DNA of 64,000 nucleotides, taken from JAGWRA01 sp035534615. GTDB lineage: Bacteria > Acidobacteriota > Vicinamibacteria > Vicinamibacterales > CAVVIG01. The stretch covers positions 1-64,000 of the forward strand of contig DATLRO010000073.1 of the NCBI GenBank assembly GCA_035534615.1. The letters are read 5' to 3'. The notes under the pieces were generated by a model. The model worked only from the letters and a program-made list of their open reading frames with translations. It made no database searches and was not told the origin of the DNA. Positions 47,402 through 55,276 of the stretch are shown one piece after another. Positions within the stretch are counted from its first letter, which is position 1, and the number at the start of each line of letters is the position of its first letter. The position numbers and the translations under genes are program-made.

Positions 47402-49282
47402 TCAGAACGCCTGTCCGATGCTGAAGTGCAGCCGCCACTGGCGGGTCTGCGGTTCGCCGTTGATGGTCAGGCCGGGAATCGGATTCAACTGATAGCCGAA
47501 GTCGAGCCGGATCGGCCCGACCGGCGTCTCGTAGCGCAGCCCCGATCCGACCGAGTACCGCAAGTCGTTGAAGTTGATGCCGTCCGGCCCGGCCCATACG
47601 TTGCCGAGGTCGAGAAACGCCACCATCCCGAGCCGGCCGACGACCGGCACCCGCAGCTCCGAGGTGGCCATGAACATGCTGTCGCCGCCGATCGGCAGAC
47701 CGGAGCCGCTCAAGGGACTGACTTCGTAGCGGCCCCAGCCGCGGAGGCTGGTGGCCCCGCCCAGGAAGTAGCGCTTGGAGAACGGGATATTGGCGTCGCG
47801 GCCGCCCTGCGGCCGGATATCGCCCGCCTGCACGCGGTTGGCGAAGACGATGCGATCCCCGATGCTGACGTAGTGCCGGAGGTCGGCCGACGCCAGCACG
47901 TAGTTGAAGGCGCCCGGCAGCCACTCGCCCGCCTGCTCCAGGTGCGCCGAGATGACCGTGCCGTGCGTGGCATTGAGCAGGCTGCCGGCGGTGTTGCGCT
48001 GGAAGTCGATCCCGATCGCCACCCGCGTCCCGGCCTGCTCGCCGGTGACCGGATTGAGGCCGAGCGCGATGAGGTCGTTGCGGAGCAGCGGATCGTTCAG
48101 GGCGCTGCTGGCGATGCTGCTGGTGTCGCGCTCGTCGGCGAACAGCAGCGCCCAGGACGTCCGGCGGGTCGCCTGGTCGGTGAGGGTCGCCGTACCGCCG
48201 CTCGCCACCAGCGTGTAGGCCGGGGCGCTCGTGTACCAGCGCTGGCCTTCGACCCGCAGCTGGAAGTGCGGGGAGAACACGTCGGGCTGCGTGAAATCGA
48301 TCCGGGCGCCGCGATCGATCGAAGACCAGCGGCCGTGGACGGCCGCCGTCCGGCCGCCGCCCAGGAAGTTCACCTGCGTCCACTGTGCATCGAGGCGTTC
48401 CTTTTCCTCGGTGCCGTAGCCGACGCCGAACTGCACGTGATGGTGCTTGCCCTCGGTCACCGTGATGCGCGTCGGCACGCGGGAGACGGGCGGGGTGGCC
48501 TTGACCGTCTGCACCTCAACGAACTGAAAGAGGCCGAGCGCGTACAGCTTCCGCTGCGTGTCCTGTACGAGCTGCCGGCTGAACCGTTCGCCCGGGCGGT
48601 ACAGCAGCTGCCGGCGGATGACGGCGTCGCTGACGGTCTTGTTGCCGACGATCTGCACCGGGCCGAAGTACCCGACCGGGCCCGGGTTCGCCACGAACGT
48701 CAGCGCCACGTTCATCGGCCCGACCCGGGCCACCTCGGTCTCCACCTGCGCGTACGGGTAGCCGTGGTCTTCCAGCTCATGGACCGCCATCGCGTGCGCC
48801 GTGAGCAGGGCCTCGCGGCCCAGCGGCGCCCCGAGCGCCAGGGGGACGTCCGCCCGCAGGTGCTTGAGCTCCCCGGCCGGCACGGCGTCGAACCCCGTGA
48901 AGTCGATCGACCGGATCAGCACCCCCGGACCGGCGTCGACGGTGATGGTCAGGTCGACCTGATCGTGCTCCCGGTTGTAGTGGATTCCCGACGTCACCTT
49001 GACGTCCGGAAACCCGTGCTCGACGTAGTAGGCGCGGACGCGCTGCAGATCGACCTCGAAGGTGGCGCGGTCGAAGTCGTAGCGCTTGCCCCAGGGGAGC
49101 CAGGAGCTCTGCCGCGTCACCATCAGCGCGCGCAGACCGGCCGCGTCGGCGCGCCGCACCCCCACGAACCTGATCGCGTGCACCTCGACCGCCGGGGCGG
49201 CCGCGGCCGCCGGGACGGCCGCGAGCAGCGCGGTGAGACACACGATCACCGGACTCCACGTCCGGCGTCCCGGCCTGGCCAT
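47402..49282 (-). CDS. tamA: BamA/TamA family outer membrane protein
   Basis: 626 residues from the ATG at 49282 (TTG at 49297 is an alternative start). A signal peptide (VIVCLTALLAAVPAAAAAP) is followed by three POTRA-like units (VHAIRFVGVRRADAAGLRAL; IRSIDFTGFDAVPAGELKHLRADV; GPVQIVGNKTVSDAVIRRQLLYRPGE). The Omp85 barrel shows the conserved FLGGxTSLRGWGRYEVSP and GPIRLDFGYQLNP segments and ends in Phe. Together with TamB it forms the TAM outer-membrane assembly or lipid-transport complex. The operon order is tamA-tamB. Confidence 0.92.
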   Translation of the reverse strand: MARPGRRTWSPVIVCLTALLAAVPAAAAAPAVEVHAIRFVGVRRADAAGLRALMVTRQSSWLPWGKRYDFDRATFEVDLQRVRAYYVEHGFPDVKVTSGIHYNREHDQVDLTITVDAGPGVLIRSIDFTGFDAVPAGELKHLRADVPLALGAPLGREALLTAHAMAVHELEDHGYPYAQVETEVARVGPMNVALTFVANPGPVGYFGPVQIVGNKTVSDAVIRRQLLYRPGERFSRQLVQDTQRKLYALGLFQFVEVQTVKATPPVSRVPTRITVTEGKHHHVQFGVGYGTEEKERLDAQWTQVNFLGGGRTAAVHGRWSSIDRGARIDFTQPDVFSPHFQLRVEGQRWYTSAPAYTLVASGGTATLTDQATRRTSWALLFADERDTSSIASSALNDPLLRNDLIALGLNPVTGEQAGTRVAIGIDFQRNTAGSLLNATHGTVISAHLEQAGEWLPGAFNYVLASADLRHYVSIGDRIVFANRVQAGDIRPQGGRDANIPFSKRYFLGGATSLRGWGRYEVSPLSGSGLPIGGDSMFMATSELRVPVVGRLGMVAFLDLGNVWAGPDGINFNDLRYSVGSGLRYETPVGPIRLDFGYQLNPIPGLTINGEPQTRQWRLHFSIGQAF

Positions 49283-49336
49283 GATCCTGATTGTCAATCA
49301 CATTGCCCGCCGGAATCGAGCCCGTAAAAAGAAAGA

Positions 49337-49362
49337 GGCCGGCGGACGTCCGTCCGCCGGCC
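49337..49362 (-). terminator. Intrinsic terminator of the OmpA-porin gene
   Basis: A perfect 11-bp GC-rich stem (GGCCGGCGGAC / GTCCGCCGGCC) with loop GTCC is followed on the minus strand by TCTTTCTTTTTA. It lies 31 nt after the stop codon of the OmpA-type gene and before tamA, so the two are probably separate transcripts. Confidence 0.85.
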
Positions 49363-49393
49363 CCGATGGGACCCGGTCCGCCTGACCTCGGGC

Positions 49394-51118
49394 TCAGTGC
49401 ACGAGCCGGACAACGAGCGCGGCCCGCCGGTTCAGGCGCCGCGTCTCTTCGCGGGCGTTGGAGTACTTGGGGTCCTCCTCGCCGTAGCTGATCGTCGTCA
49501 GGCGACTCGCCGCGATCCCGCGCGAGAGCAGGTAATTCAACACCGCCTTCGCGCGCCGGTCGCCGAGCGCCAGGTTGTACTCCGGTGTCCCGATATTGTC
49601 GGTGTAGCCCTGGATCTGGACCTTCAGGGTCGAATCCTCCTGCAGCGACTTCACCGCCTCGTCCAGGATCCGCAGGGCCGACGGCCGCAGGTCGTACCGG
49701 TCGAAGTCGAACTGCACGTCCTCGAACGTGTAGACCTTCTTCGGCGGCTGGACCACCTGGATCGTCGTCGTATCGGAGGCCGTGCCGCCCTTGCCGTCGT
49801 TGACGGTGATGGTGATCGGCACCGGGCCCGCCTGATCGGGAGCGGTCCACGCCGTCGTCGGCGCCGTGGCATCGGCCAGCGTGCCGGCCGGCGCCGTCCA
49901 CTGGTAGGTGAGCGTGTCGCCGTCCGGATCCTCCGCTTTCGCCGAGACCGTCGCGCGCTGCCCCACGTCCACCGTGCAGGGATCGCAGCTCGCCTGGACC
50001 GTCGGCGGATGATTCACCGGCGCCGGGGGCGGCGGGGGCGGAGGCGGCACCACCGGCGGCGCGTAGGTGCGAACGCCCGGGTGGAAGCCGATCCGGAACT
50101 GGTAGTCGACGAAGTCGCGCGCCGTGCCGATGCTCTGGTCGGTCGTGAACATCGACCGGTTCGCCGTCGGCACGTTCCAGTTGATGCCGCCGCCGACGAA
50201 GAACCCGTTGTGCGCCTGCCACACCAGGCCGAGCGTGGTGGTGGTCCAGTTGTCCACCGGGTCCGTCAGCGGCGACAGGCTGCCGTCACTCGCCACGATT
50301 GGCGAGGACAGGGTCACGGTGCTGCTGAACGGCACCTCCCCGTGCGCCTCGGCGATGACCCGCAGCGGCGCCCGGCTGGGAAACCCGGCGCCGATGCCCC
50401 ATCGGAAGAAGTTCGTGTACGACGAGAAGCCGGCCGGCTTGCCGGCCAGGTCGACGCCGCCGTAGCCCGAGACCTCGACCGCCTTGCGGATCTCCTTGCT
50501 GAGAATCGCATCGAGCAGGACGTCCGCCTTGCCCGTGCTGACGCCGGCGCTCGTGCTCCCGGTCGGCACCTTCACGATGCCCCGCAGAGCCAGAGCGACC
50601 GGCGCCTGCTGCGCCTGCGACAACAGATTGACCTTGACGCCCGCATACAGGTCGCCGATGTGGTTCCCCGTGAAGCCGGTCGTCACGAACGGATAGCCCG
50701 GCACGATGCCGCCGACTTTCGCGTCCGGCGTGAACAGCGGCCGCAGATCGCGGTCGATCCGCGTGTCGGCCATGAACGACCCGAACACCTCCACCCGTGA
50801 GCCGACGCCCACGCCGAACGTCCCGGCATAGTCCGACACGTTGGTGAAGCCCGGCACGGCGTTGAACCCCGCCCGGTACCCGCTGACTGACCACGCGCCG
50901 CGCGCCAGCACTTCGGCCGTCGGCACGTACCAGAGACCGGTATCACCGTAGAAGGTCGTTGTCGCCGGCCGTGTCGCCGTGCTCGAGGTGGACACCGACG
51001 CGGACGCACGGGCTTTGGTGGTCGACGCCCGATGTGCCGCTGTTCCCGTCTGGGCGGCCGACGCCGTCCCGCACGCGAGCCCCAGGCAAGCCAGAGCTGC
51101 CGCTAGGCATCTCGCCAT
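49394..51118 (-). CDS. OmpA-family porin with PKD-like domain
   Basis: 574 residues. A signal peptide (CLAAALACLGLACGTASAAQ) is followed by a long beta-strand-rich region (about 50-345: TTFYGDTGLWYVPTAEVL..., FFVGGGINWNVPTANRS). Next come a proline run (PPVVPPPPPPPPAP), a PKD/Ig-like domain (HPPTVQASCDPCTVDVGQRATVSAKAEDPDGDTLTYQW, about 360-450) and the C-terminal OmpA peptidoglycan-binding domain (about 463-574). The last contains VQFDFDRYDLRPSALRILDEAVKSL and the Asp/Arg motif NLALGDRRAKAVLNYL. It anchors the outer membrane to peptidoglycan. GGAGGGG lies 7 nt before the ATG. Confidence 0.9.
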   Translation of the reverse strand: MARCLAAALACLGLACGTASAAQTGTAAHRASTTKARASASVSTSSTATRPATTTFYGDTGLWYVPTAEVLARGAWSVSGYRAGFNAVPGFTNVSDYAGTFGVGVGSRVEVFGSFMADTRIDRDLRPLFTPDAKVGGIVPGYPFVTTGFTGNHIGDLYAGVKVNLLSQAQQAPVALALRGIVKVPTGSTSAGVSTGKADVLLDAILSKEIRKAVEVSGYGGVDLAGKPAGFSSYTNFFRWGIGAGFPSRAPLRVIAEAHGEVPFSSTVTLSSPIVASDGSLSPLTDPVDNWTTTTLGLVWQAHNGFFVGGGINWNVPTANRSMFTTDQSIGTARDFVDYQFRIGFHPGVRTYAPPVVPPPPPPPPAPVNHPPTVQASCDPCTVDVGQRATVSAKAEDPDGDTLTYQWTAPAGTLADATAPTTAWTAPDQAGPVPITITVNDGKGGTASDTTTIQVVQPPKKVYTFEDVQFDFDRYDLRPSALRILDEAVKSLQEDSTLKVQIQGYTDNIGTPEYNLALGDRRAKAVLNYLLSRGIAASRLTTISYGEEDPKYSNAREETRRLNRRAALVVRLVH

Positions 51119-51158
51119 GAATACCCCTCCACGTCGTCAAACGACGAAAGCCGACCCG

Positions 51159-51404
51159 TTACTCCGTGCGTCCCGTCGCCGATCCCGCACCCGACATCGA
51201 CGTGACCGACGCCTGCAGCCGCCCGCGTCCGCCGCGGCTCACCTGCCCGCCCTTGCGGCCGGCGGTCCGGGCTTCCTCCGACGTCCACTCGTGCGCCGTC
51301 CCCTTCTCGTGGGCCGCCCGGCCACCCTTGCTGGCAATCTCGCGCTGCTTGTCCGCCGACATCGACGCGAATCCGCGCCGTTCTTTCCGGTTTTCCATGT
51401 TCAC
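51159..51404 (-). CDS. KGG-repeat general stress protein
   Basis: 81 residues starting at GTG (51404), preferred because GGAGG lies 7 nt upstream; an ATG two codons later is possible. It has two KGG motifs: MSADKQREIASKGGRAAHEKG and TSEEARTAGRKGGQVSRGG. This is the stress-induced KGG/YciG family, small basic proteins tied to motility or stress in enterobacteria, with unclear mechanism. It lies 40 bp upstream of the OmpA-type gene on the same strand; a short hairpin (CGTCGT/ACGACG) lies between the two genes. Confidence 0.85.
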   Translation of the reverse strand: MNMENRKERRGFASMSADKQREIASKGGRAAHEKGTAHEWTSEEARTAGRKGGQVSRGGRGRLQASVTSMSGAGSATGRTE

Positions 51405-51703
51405 CGTCGCGCCTCCGTGTGACCGACGACGCGGATCACGCGCCGTCGAGGACCATCAACCGTCGGCGGCCGGCGGGGCTCAGCCCCGCGACGCACCGTG
51501 CCTGCACGAGGGGAGGTCACTTCAAAGTGCATGCCAGAAGCCCGGCCGCGGCTGGTCGGCAACTGCTTGTAAATCAGCGGCTTACCGCGATGATTTTGGA
51601 GGGCGTTGCGGGACCGATCGGCGCCTGCAGCGGATCACTACAGAAGCCGGACGCCGCTGAAGCGTTTGACTGCGCGGCGGACGAGGGGGGCCGGTGTCCG
51701 CGG

Positions 51704-51955
51704 CTACTCGTGCGCGACGACGCCCGCTGCCGGCTGGCGCATCGGCTTGAAGTAGTCGCAGGTCCCGCAGTTGCGGACGTCGAAGTGATAGCCGACGACC
51801 GGAAACAGCATCGGATGGACGCAGTACAGCAGCTGGCCGTCTTCGATCGTGTGAAACCCGAGGTCGGGTGGAATGTGGGGAGTGCGACGGCTGTACCAGC
51901 AGCAGCGGTGCTTGGCTTCAGGTTCCAAGCTGGATGGCGCTGTCACGGCGATCAT
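51704..51955 (-). CDS. Small cysteine-rich protein, unknown
   Basis: 83 residues from the ATG at 51955 (a TTG nine codons upstream is also open). The readable core is YSRRTPHIPPDLGFHTIEDGQLLYCVHPMLFPVVGYHFDVRNCGTCDYFKPMR. The C-terminal CGTC pair with a further Cys/His (YCVHP) could form a metal site or a redox pair. I do not recognise the family. There is no clear ribosome binding site. The preceding 299 bp (51405-51703) hold no other gene. Confidence 0.5.
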   Translation of the reverse strand: MIAVTAPSSLEPEAKHRCCWYSRRTPHIPPDLGFHTIEDGQLLYCVHPMLFPVVGYHFDVRNCGTCDYFKPMRQPAAGVVAHE

Positions 51956-52027
51956 GATACGCGACGGTCGATCGACGAACAAGAGGCGACGGCCATCCGC
52001 CGGTCCGTGCCCCGATCCCGGCTGTGC

Positions 52028-52348
52028 TTATTTCGCCTTCTCCGGGACGTACCCCGGCGGCAGCGCGGCCCCTTCGCCAAAGAAGAACTCCTCCATGTAC
52101 TTCTGCACCAGCTCCTGCGCCTCTTTCTGCCACGGCATCAGGCGGTACTCATTGAGGATCATCTTCATCCGCTCTTCCCACAGCTTCCAGGCCTCGATCG
52201 AGACGTGCTCGTAGATGCGCTGGCCGAGCTCGCCGGGCCAGGGCGGTCTGGTCAGCCCGGGCAGCTCCTTCTGCAGCTTGACGCAGAAGACCTTCCGGCC
52301 GGTTTCGGGCGACGACGGACCCGACGGCGTCGGACCACTGGGACTCAT
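52028..52348 (-). CDS. yggX: Probable Fe(2+)-trafficking/oxidative damage protection protein YggX
   Basis: 106 residues, about 15 longer than usual because of a Pro/Ser-rich N-terminus. The body is a clear YggX: RKVFCVKLQKELPGLTRPPWPGELGQRIYEHVSIEAWKLWEERMKMILNEYRLMP. The conserved cysteine in VFC is present. YggX supports iron-sulfur cluster integrity under oxidative stress and in many bacteria lies next to mutY, which is absent here. A start at a later Met is not available. Confidence 0.92.
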   Translation of the reverse strand: MSPSGPTPSGPSSPETGRKVFCVKLQKELPGLTRPPWPGELGQRIYEHVSIEAWKLWEERMKMILNEYRLMPWQKEAQELVQKYMEEFFFGEGAALPPGYVPEKAK

Positions 52349-52446
52349 GAATGCCTCCGGACTGACGGGGTCATGGCGGCGTGCGAACGACCCTGATGTT
52401 ACCGGATCCCGCCGGACGGAACCAGCACGCCTGGCGGACCGGGCCC

Positions 52447-53730
52447 TTACGGAAGCACGGGCAGCGCGGGATCGATGTCGAACGCCAGTTGCGCGTGCGC
52501 GCGGCGCAGGCGTGCCGTGACCTCGGCCGGCTCCGGCGCATGCGCGAAGATGAAGCCGGGATAGCTGGCGCCTTCGGGCAGCGGTACGAGCCGCTGGTCG
52601 GGCCGCGCGGTGATCTCGATCCCGTCGATGCCGGGCAGCGCCCGCGCGTCATCCAGGCCGCGGACACCCCGGTAGACCCCGGCGCGCGGAATCGGAATCA
52701 TCATCACGCCCGACGCGCGCCGCTCCCGCCGCCAGCCGGCCACCGGATCCCCGCCGGCGTGCCGCAGCAGCAGATCCTCCAGCGACACCACCGTCTCGCT
52801 TCCGTCGCGTTCGAACCGCAGGCTGCGGGCGCACAGGCCGCCGATCGGCCGTGCCGCCACTTCGAGCACGAAGACGCCCCGCGCGTTGACGCGGCACTCG
52901 GCGTGAATCGGCCCGTGATGGAGGCCGAGCGCGCGCGCGGCCGCCGCAACCGCCGCCTCGACGGTGTCGCGGTCGCGATCGGCGAGCCCGGACGGCGTCA
53001 CGTAGATGGTCTCTTCGAAGAACGGACCGTCCAGCGGGTCCGGCTTGTCGAACACGGCCAGCGTGTGCAGGCGGCCCTGCTCGAGGATTCCTTCCACGGC
53101 GTATTCGCGGCCGTCGATGAACCCCTCGATCAGCACGACGTCGTGGGCCGGGTCCTGCAGCGCGCGGATTTCCGTCGACCGCAGCAGGCGGACGAGGCGT
53201 GTGAACGCCGCGACGAACGACGCGGGGTCGTCCGCCCGGATCACCCCGCGGCTGGCCGACAGCGCCACCGGCTTGACGACGCAGGGAAAGCGCACCGCCG
53301 CGGCCATCGCCGCGGCCGCGGCGTCCAGCGGCGCCGATTGGAACCAGGGGACGGGCAGGCCGGCCGCGGCCAGCCGGTCGCGCGTCCGGCGCTTGTCGCG
53401 GCTGGCCGCGGCGGCCGGCGGCGGATGGCCCGGCAGGCCGAGTGCCGCGGCGACCCGCGCCGCGATCACCACCGGCCGATCCCCGACGACCAGCAGGCCG
53501 TCGATCGGGTCGCGCCGGGCGGCCGCCACCAGCGCCTCCACCGATTCGTCTTCCCGGTGAAACCGGATCGGGATCGCGGCGTCCCGCCAGGGATCGTCCA
53601 GCAGGTGGCACCGGTCGGTCGCGAACACCAGCTCGACGCCCTGCCGCACCGCCGCCTCGCCGAACGACCGCGTCTGATACCCGGTCGTGGTGGCGAGGAG
53701 GACGATGCGGCGGGTCGTGGGAAGAGGCAA
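52447..53730 (-). CDS. ATP-grasp domain enzyme, partner of the radical SAM selenoprotein
   Basis: 427 residues assuming a TTG start at 53728-53730; no ATG or GTG is available in frame and no ribosome binding site is clear, so the N-terminus is uncertain. An N-terminal Rossmann-like domain (RIVLLATTTGYQTRSFGEAAVRQGVELVFATDRC) is followed by the ATP-grasp fold: SRDKRRTRDRLAAAGLPVPWF, PCVVKPVALSASRGVIRADD, HDVVLIEGFIDGREYAVEGIL and the Mg-binding FVLEVAARPIGGLC. ATP-grasp enzymes couple ATP to carboxylate-amine or carboxylate-thiol ligation. The gene follows the radical SAM gene by about 30 nt on the same strand and probably acts in the same pathway. The substrate is unknown. Confidence 0.8.
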   Translation of the reverse strand: MPLPTTRRIVLLATTTGYQTRSFGEAAVRQGVELVFATDRCHLLDDPWRDAAIPIRFHREDESVEALVAAARRDPIDGLLVVGDRPVVIAARVAAALGLPGHPPPAAAASRDKRRTRDRLAAAGLPVPWFQSAPLDAAAAAMAAAVRFPCVVKPVALSASRGVIRADDPASFVAAFTRLVRLLRSTEIRALQDPAHDVVLIEGFIDGREYAVEGILEQGRLHTLAVFDKPDPLDGPFFEETIYVTPSGLADRDRDTVEAAVAAAARALGLHHGPIHAECRVNARGVFVLEVAARPIGGLCARSLRFERDGSETVVSLEDLLLRHAGGDPVAGWRRERRASGVMMIPIPRAGVYRGVRGLDDARALPGIDGIEITARPDQRLVPLPEGASYPGFIFAHAPEPAEVTARLRRAHAQLAFDIDPALPVLP

Positions 53731-53762
53731 GGGGGTTCGCTCGGGGCTCGGGCGTTTCGGCG

Positions 53763-55181
53763 TCAGATCAGAGCCACCTGCTCTGTGGTCGGCTCCGCTC
53801 AACAGTACCAAGGCTCGTTCAGATACGGCACGGTGGCGCGGTCCCGGGCCGGAGGCCCGATCCTCGACGGCGATCGGCCCGGGCCGGCCGCCTCCCCGGC
53901 CAGCGTGCGCACCGCGTCGAACAGCGCCCGCCGTGGCGCGGTCGGCTGCCGGCCCACGAGCCCCATCACCTCGCGCTGAAGGGCGTCGACGTCCGGATCC
54001 TCGTGCGTCCACCGGTACGAGAGGGCCTCCGGGTCGAACGCCCCGACCAGCCGGCGGATCTCCGGCAGTTCCAGCAGCCGCGATCCGGCCGTGACGATCA
54101 GCCGGATGGCGAGCTGAATCGGTGCGACCTGCTCCACCAGGTCCAGATCGTCGACCATATCCAGCAGGTCGCGGTACCCCTGCCGCGTCGTCCATGGCGT
54201 GAACGCGACGAAGGTCGGGCAGAGGGCGAGCCCGGCCTCGCGGCAGAGGGCGACGGCCCGGGCAAAATCGGCGCGCGTGTGCCCCTTGTCCAGCAGAGCC
54301 AGGATCCGATCGTCCACCGCTTCGACCGCGGTGGTGACGAACAGACAGCCGGTCTGCTGCAGCTGCGCGAGCATCGCCGGGTCCCGGAGCAGATGTTCGA
54401 CCTTCACCGTCACGTCGTAGGTGAGGCCCGGCCACTCCCGCGCCAGTCCGTCGATCACGGCGCGCGCGTGGCGGGGGCCGTTGAGGAAATCGGGGTCGCC
54501 GAACGTGATGTGCGCCGCGCCGGCCGCCACCTGCGCGCGGATGTCGGCCAGCACGACGTCCGGCGGCACGACGCGGAAGCGTCCGCCGTACACCGGCACG
54601 ATCGGGCAGTGACGGCAGCGGTGCCTGCAGCCGCGGCTGGCCTCCGTGTAGCCGACCGTCTTCCGCGAGCCGTCCCCGATCTGCAGCGACGCGTACCGGG
54701 ACAGCGGGGGCAACTGCCGCCGATCGGGCACGAGAAACGACAGGCGCGGGAGATCGCGACCGGCCGCCGGCGCCGACAAGACCTCCTGCGGGTCGTCTCC
54801 CCCGCCCGCTGCGCCGCCGGCGATCCGCCGGGCCAGCGCCACCAGATCGGCTTCGAACTCGGCGCCGAGGATCGTCTGCACGCCGCGCGCGCGGAGGAAC
54901 GCGGCGTTCAGCGGCGCGTAGAGGCCGTAGCAGCACAGATGCGCGGCCGGGTTCTCCTGCCGCACCCGCTCGATGACCTTCGTCGCCAGCCGCGTGGCGG
55001 TGTGCATCGGCAGGTAGCAGGCGATGAGGCCGGCCGCCCGGACGGCCTCTAACGGCAGCGGCTCGCGGGACAGATCGACCGGACGCACCTCGAATCCCGC
55101 CTGTGCGAGCCAGGCCACCGGCGACGCCAGTCCGAACGGCTGGCGGCCCATTTCGTAGGTGGACAGGAGGAGGACGCGCAT
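53763..55181 (-). CDS. CUAEP-tail radical SAM selenoprotein (in-frame TGA read as selenocysteine)
   Basis: 472 residues if TGA at 53799-53801 encodes Sec461. Residues 1-120 form a Rossmann-like B12-binding-type domain (VLLLSTYEMGRQPFGLASPVAWLAQAGFEV). The radical SAM cluster motif is Cx3Cx2C at Cys185, Cys189 and Cys192 (SRGCRHRCRHC), followed by GDPDFLNGPRH and TTAVEAVDDRIL. The apparent end NEPWYC-TGA continues in frame as A-E-P-T-T-E-Q-V-A-L-I and a second TGA. The result matches the CUAEP/CCAEP tail that I recall as defining a radical SAM (seleno)protein family. A SECIS-like hairpin lies at 53769-53785. A conventional annotation would end at 53799 with 460 residues and miss the tail. CAGACT ends 6 nt before the ATG. 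Confidence 0.85.
53769..53785 (-). promoter_or_regulatory. SECIS-like element downstream of the in-frame TGA
   Basis: On the minus strand CAGAGC-AGGTG-GCTCTG forms a perfect 6-bp stem with a 5-nt loop containing GGU. It begins 13 nt after the TGA at 53799-53801. The E. coli fdhF SECIS has a 17-nt upper hairpin 11 nt after UGA with GGU in its loop, so size, distance and loop agree closely. The hairpin lies within the coding tail, as is normal in bacteria. Confidence 0.75.
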
Positions 55182-55262
55182 GGGGGCAGTCTGTCACGTC
55201 CACCGTCGGACGTCCAACGTCCGCGCCCCGCGCCCCGCGCCCTGAGCCCCGAGTCCCCGTGC

Positions 55263-55268
55263 TACACT
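55263..55268 (+). promoter_or_regulatory. -10 box (TACACT) ending 8 nt before the start codon
   Basis: TACACT is followed by CCCCCGCC and the ATG at 55277. There is no ribosome binding site, which fits a leaderless transcript. Confidence 0.4.
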
Positions 55269-55276
55269 CCCCCGCC

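Noticed and set aside
46088..49327. 1079-codon plus-strand open frame opposite tamA and tamB.
   Set aside because: Composition is antisense shadow (Arg/Gly/Asp-rich, no motifs), while TamA and TamB are well supported on the minus strand.
51560..51640. tRNA-like anticodon stretch (CTGCTTGTAAATCAGCGG) near the cysteine-rich gene, considered as a tRNA, an attachment-site remnant or selC.
   Set aside because: No acceptor stem, D-arm or T-arm (GGTTCAAATCC-like) can be built around it, and no integrase is nearby.
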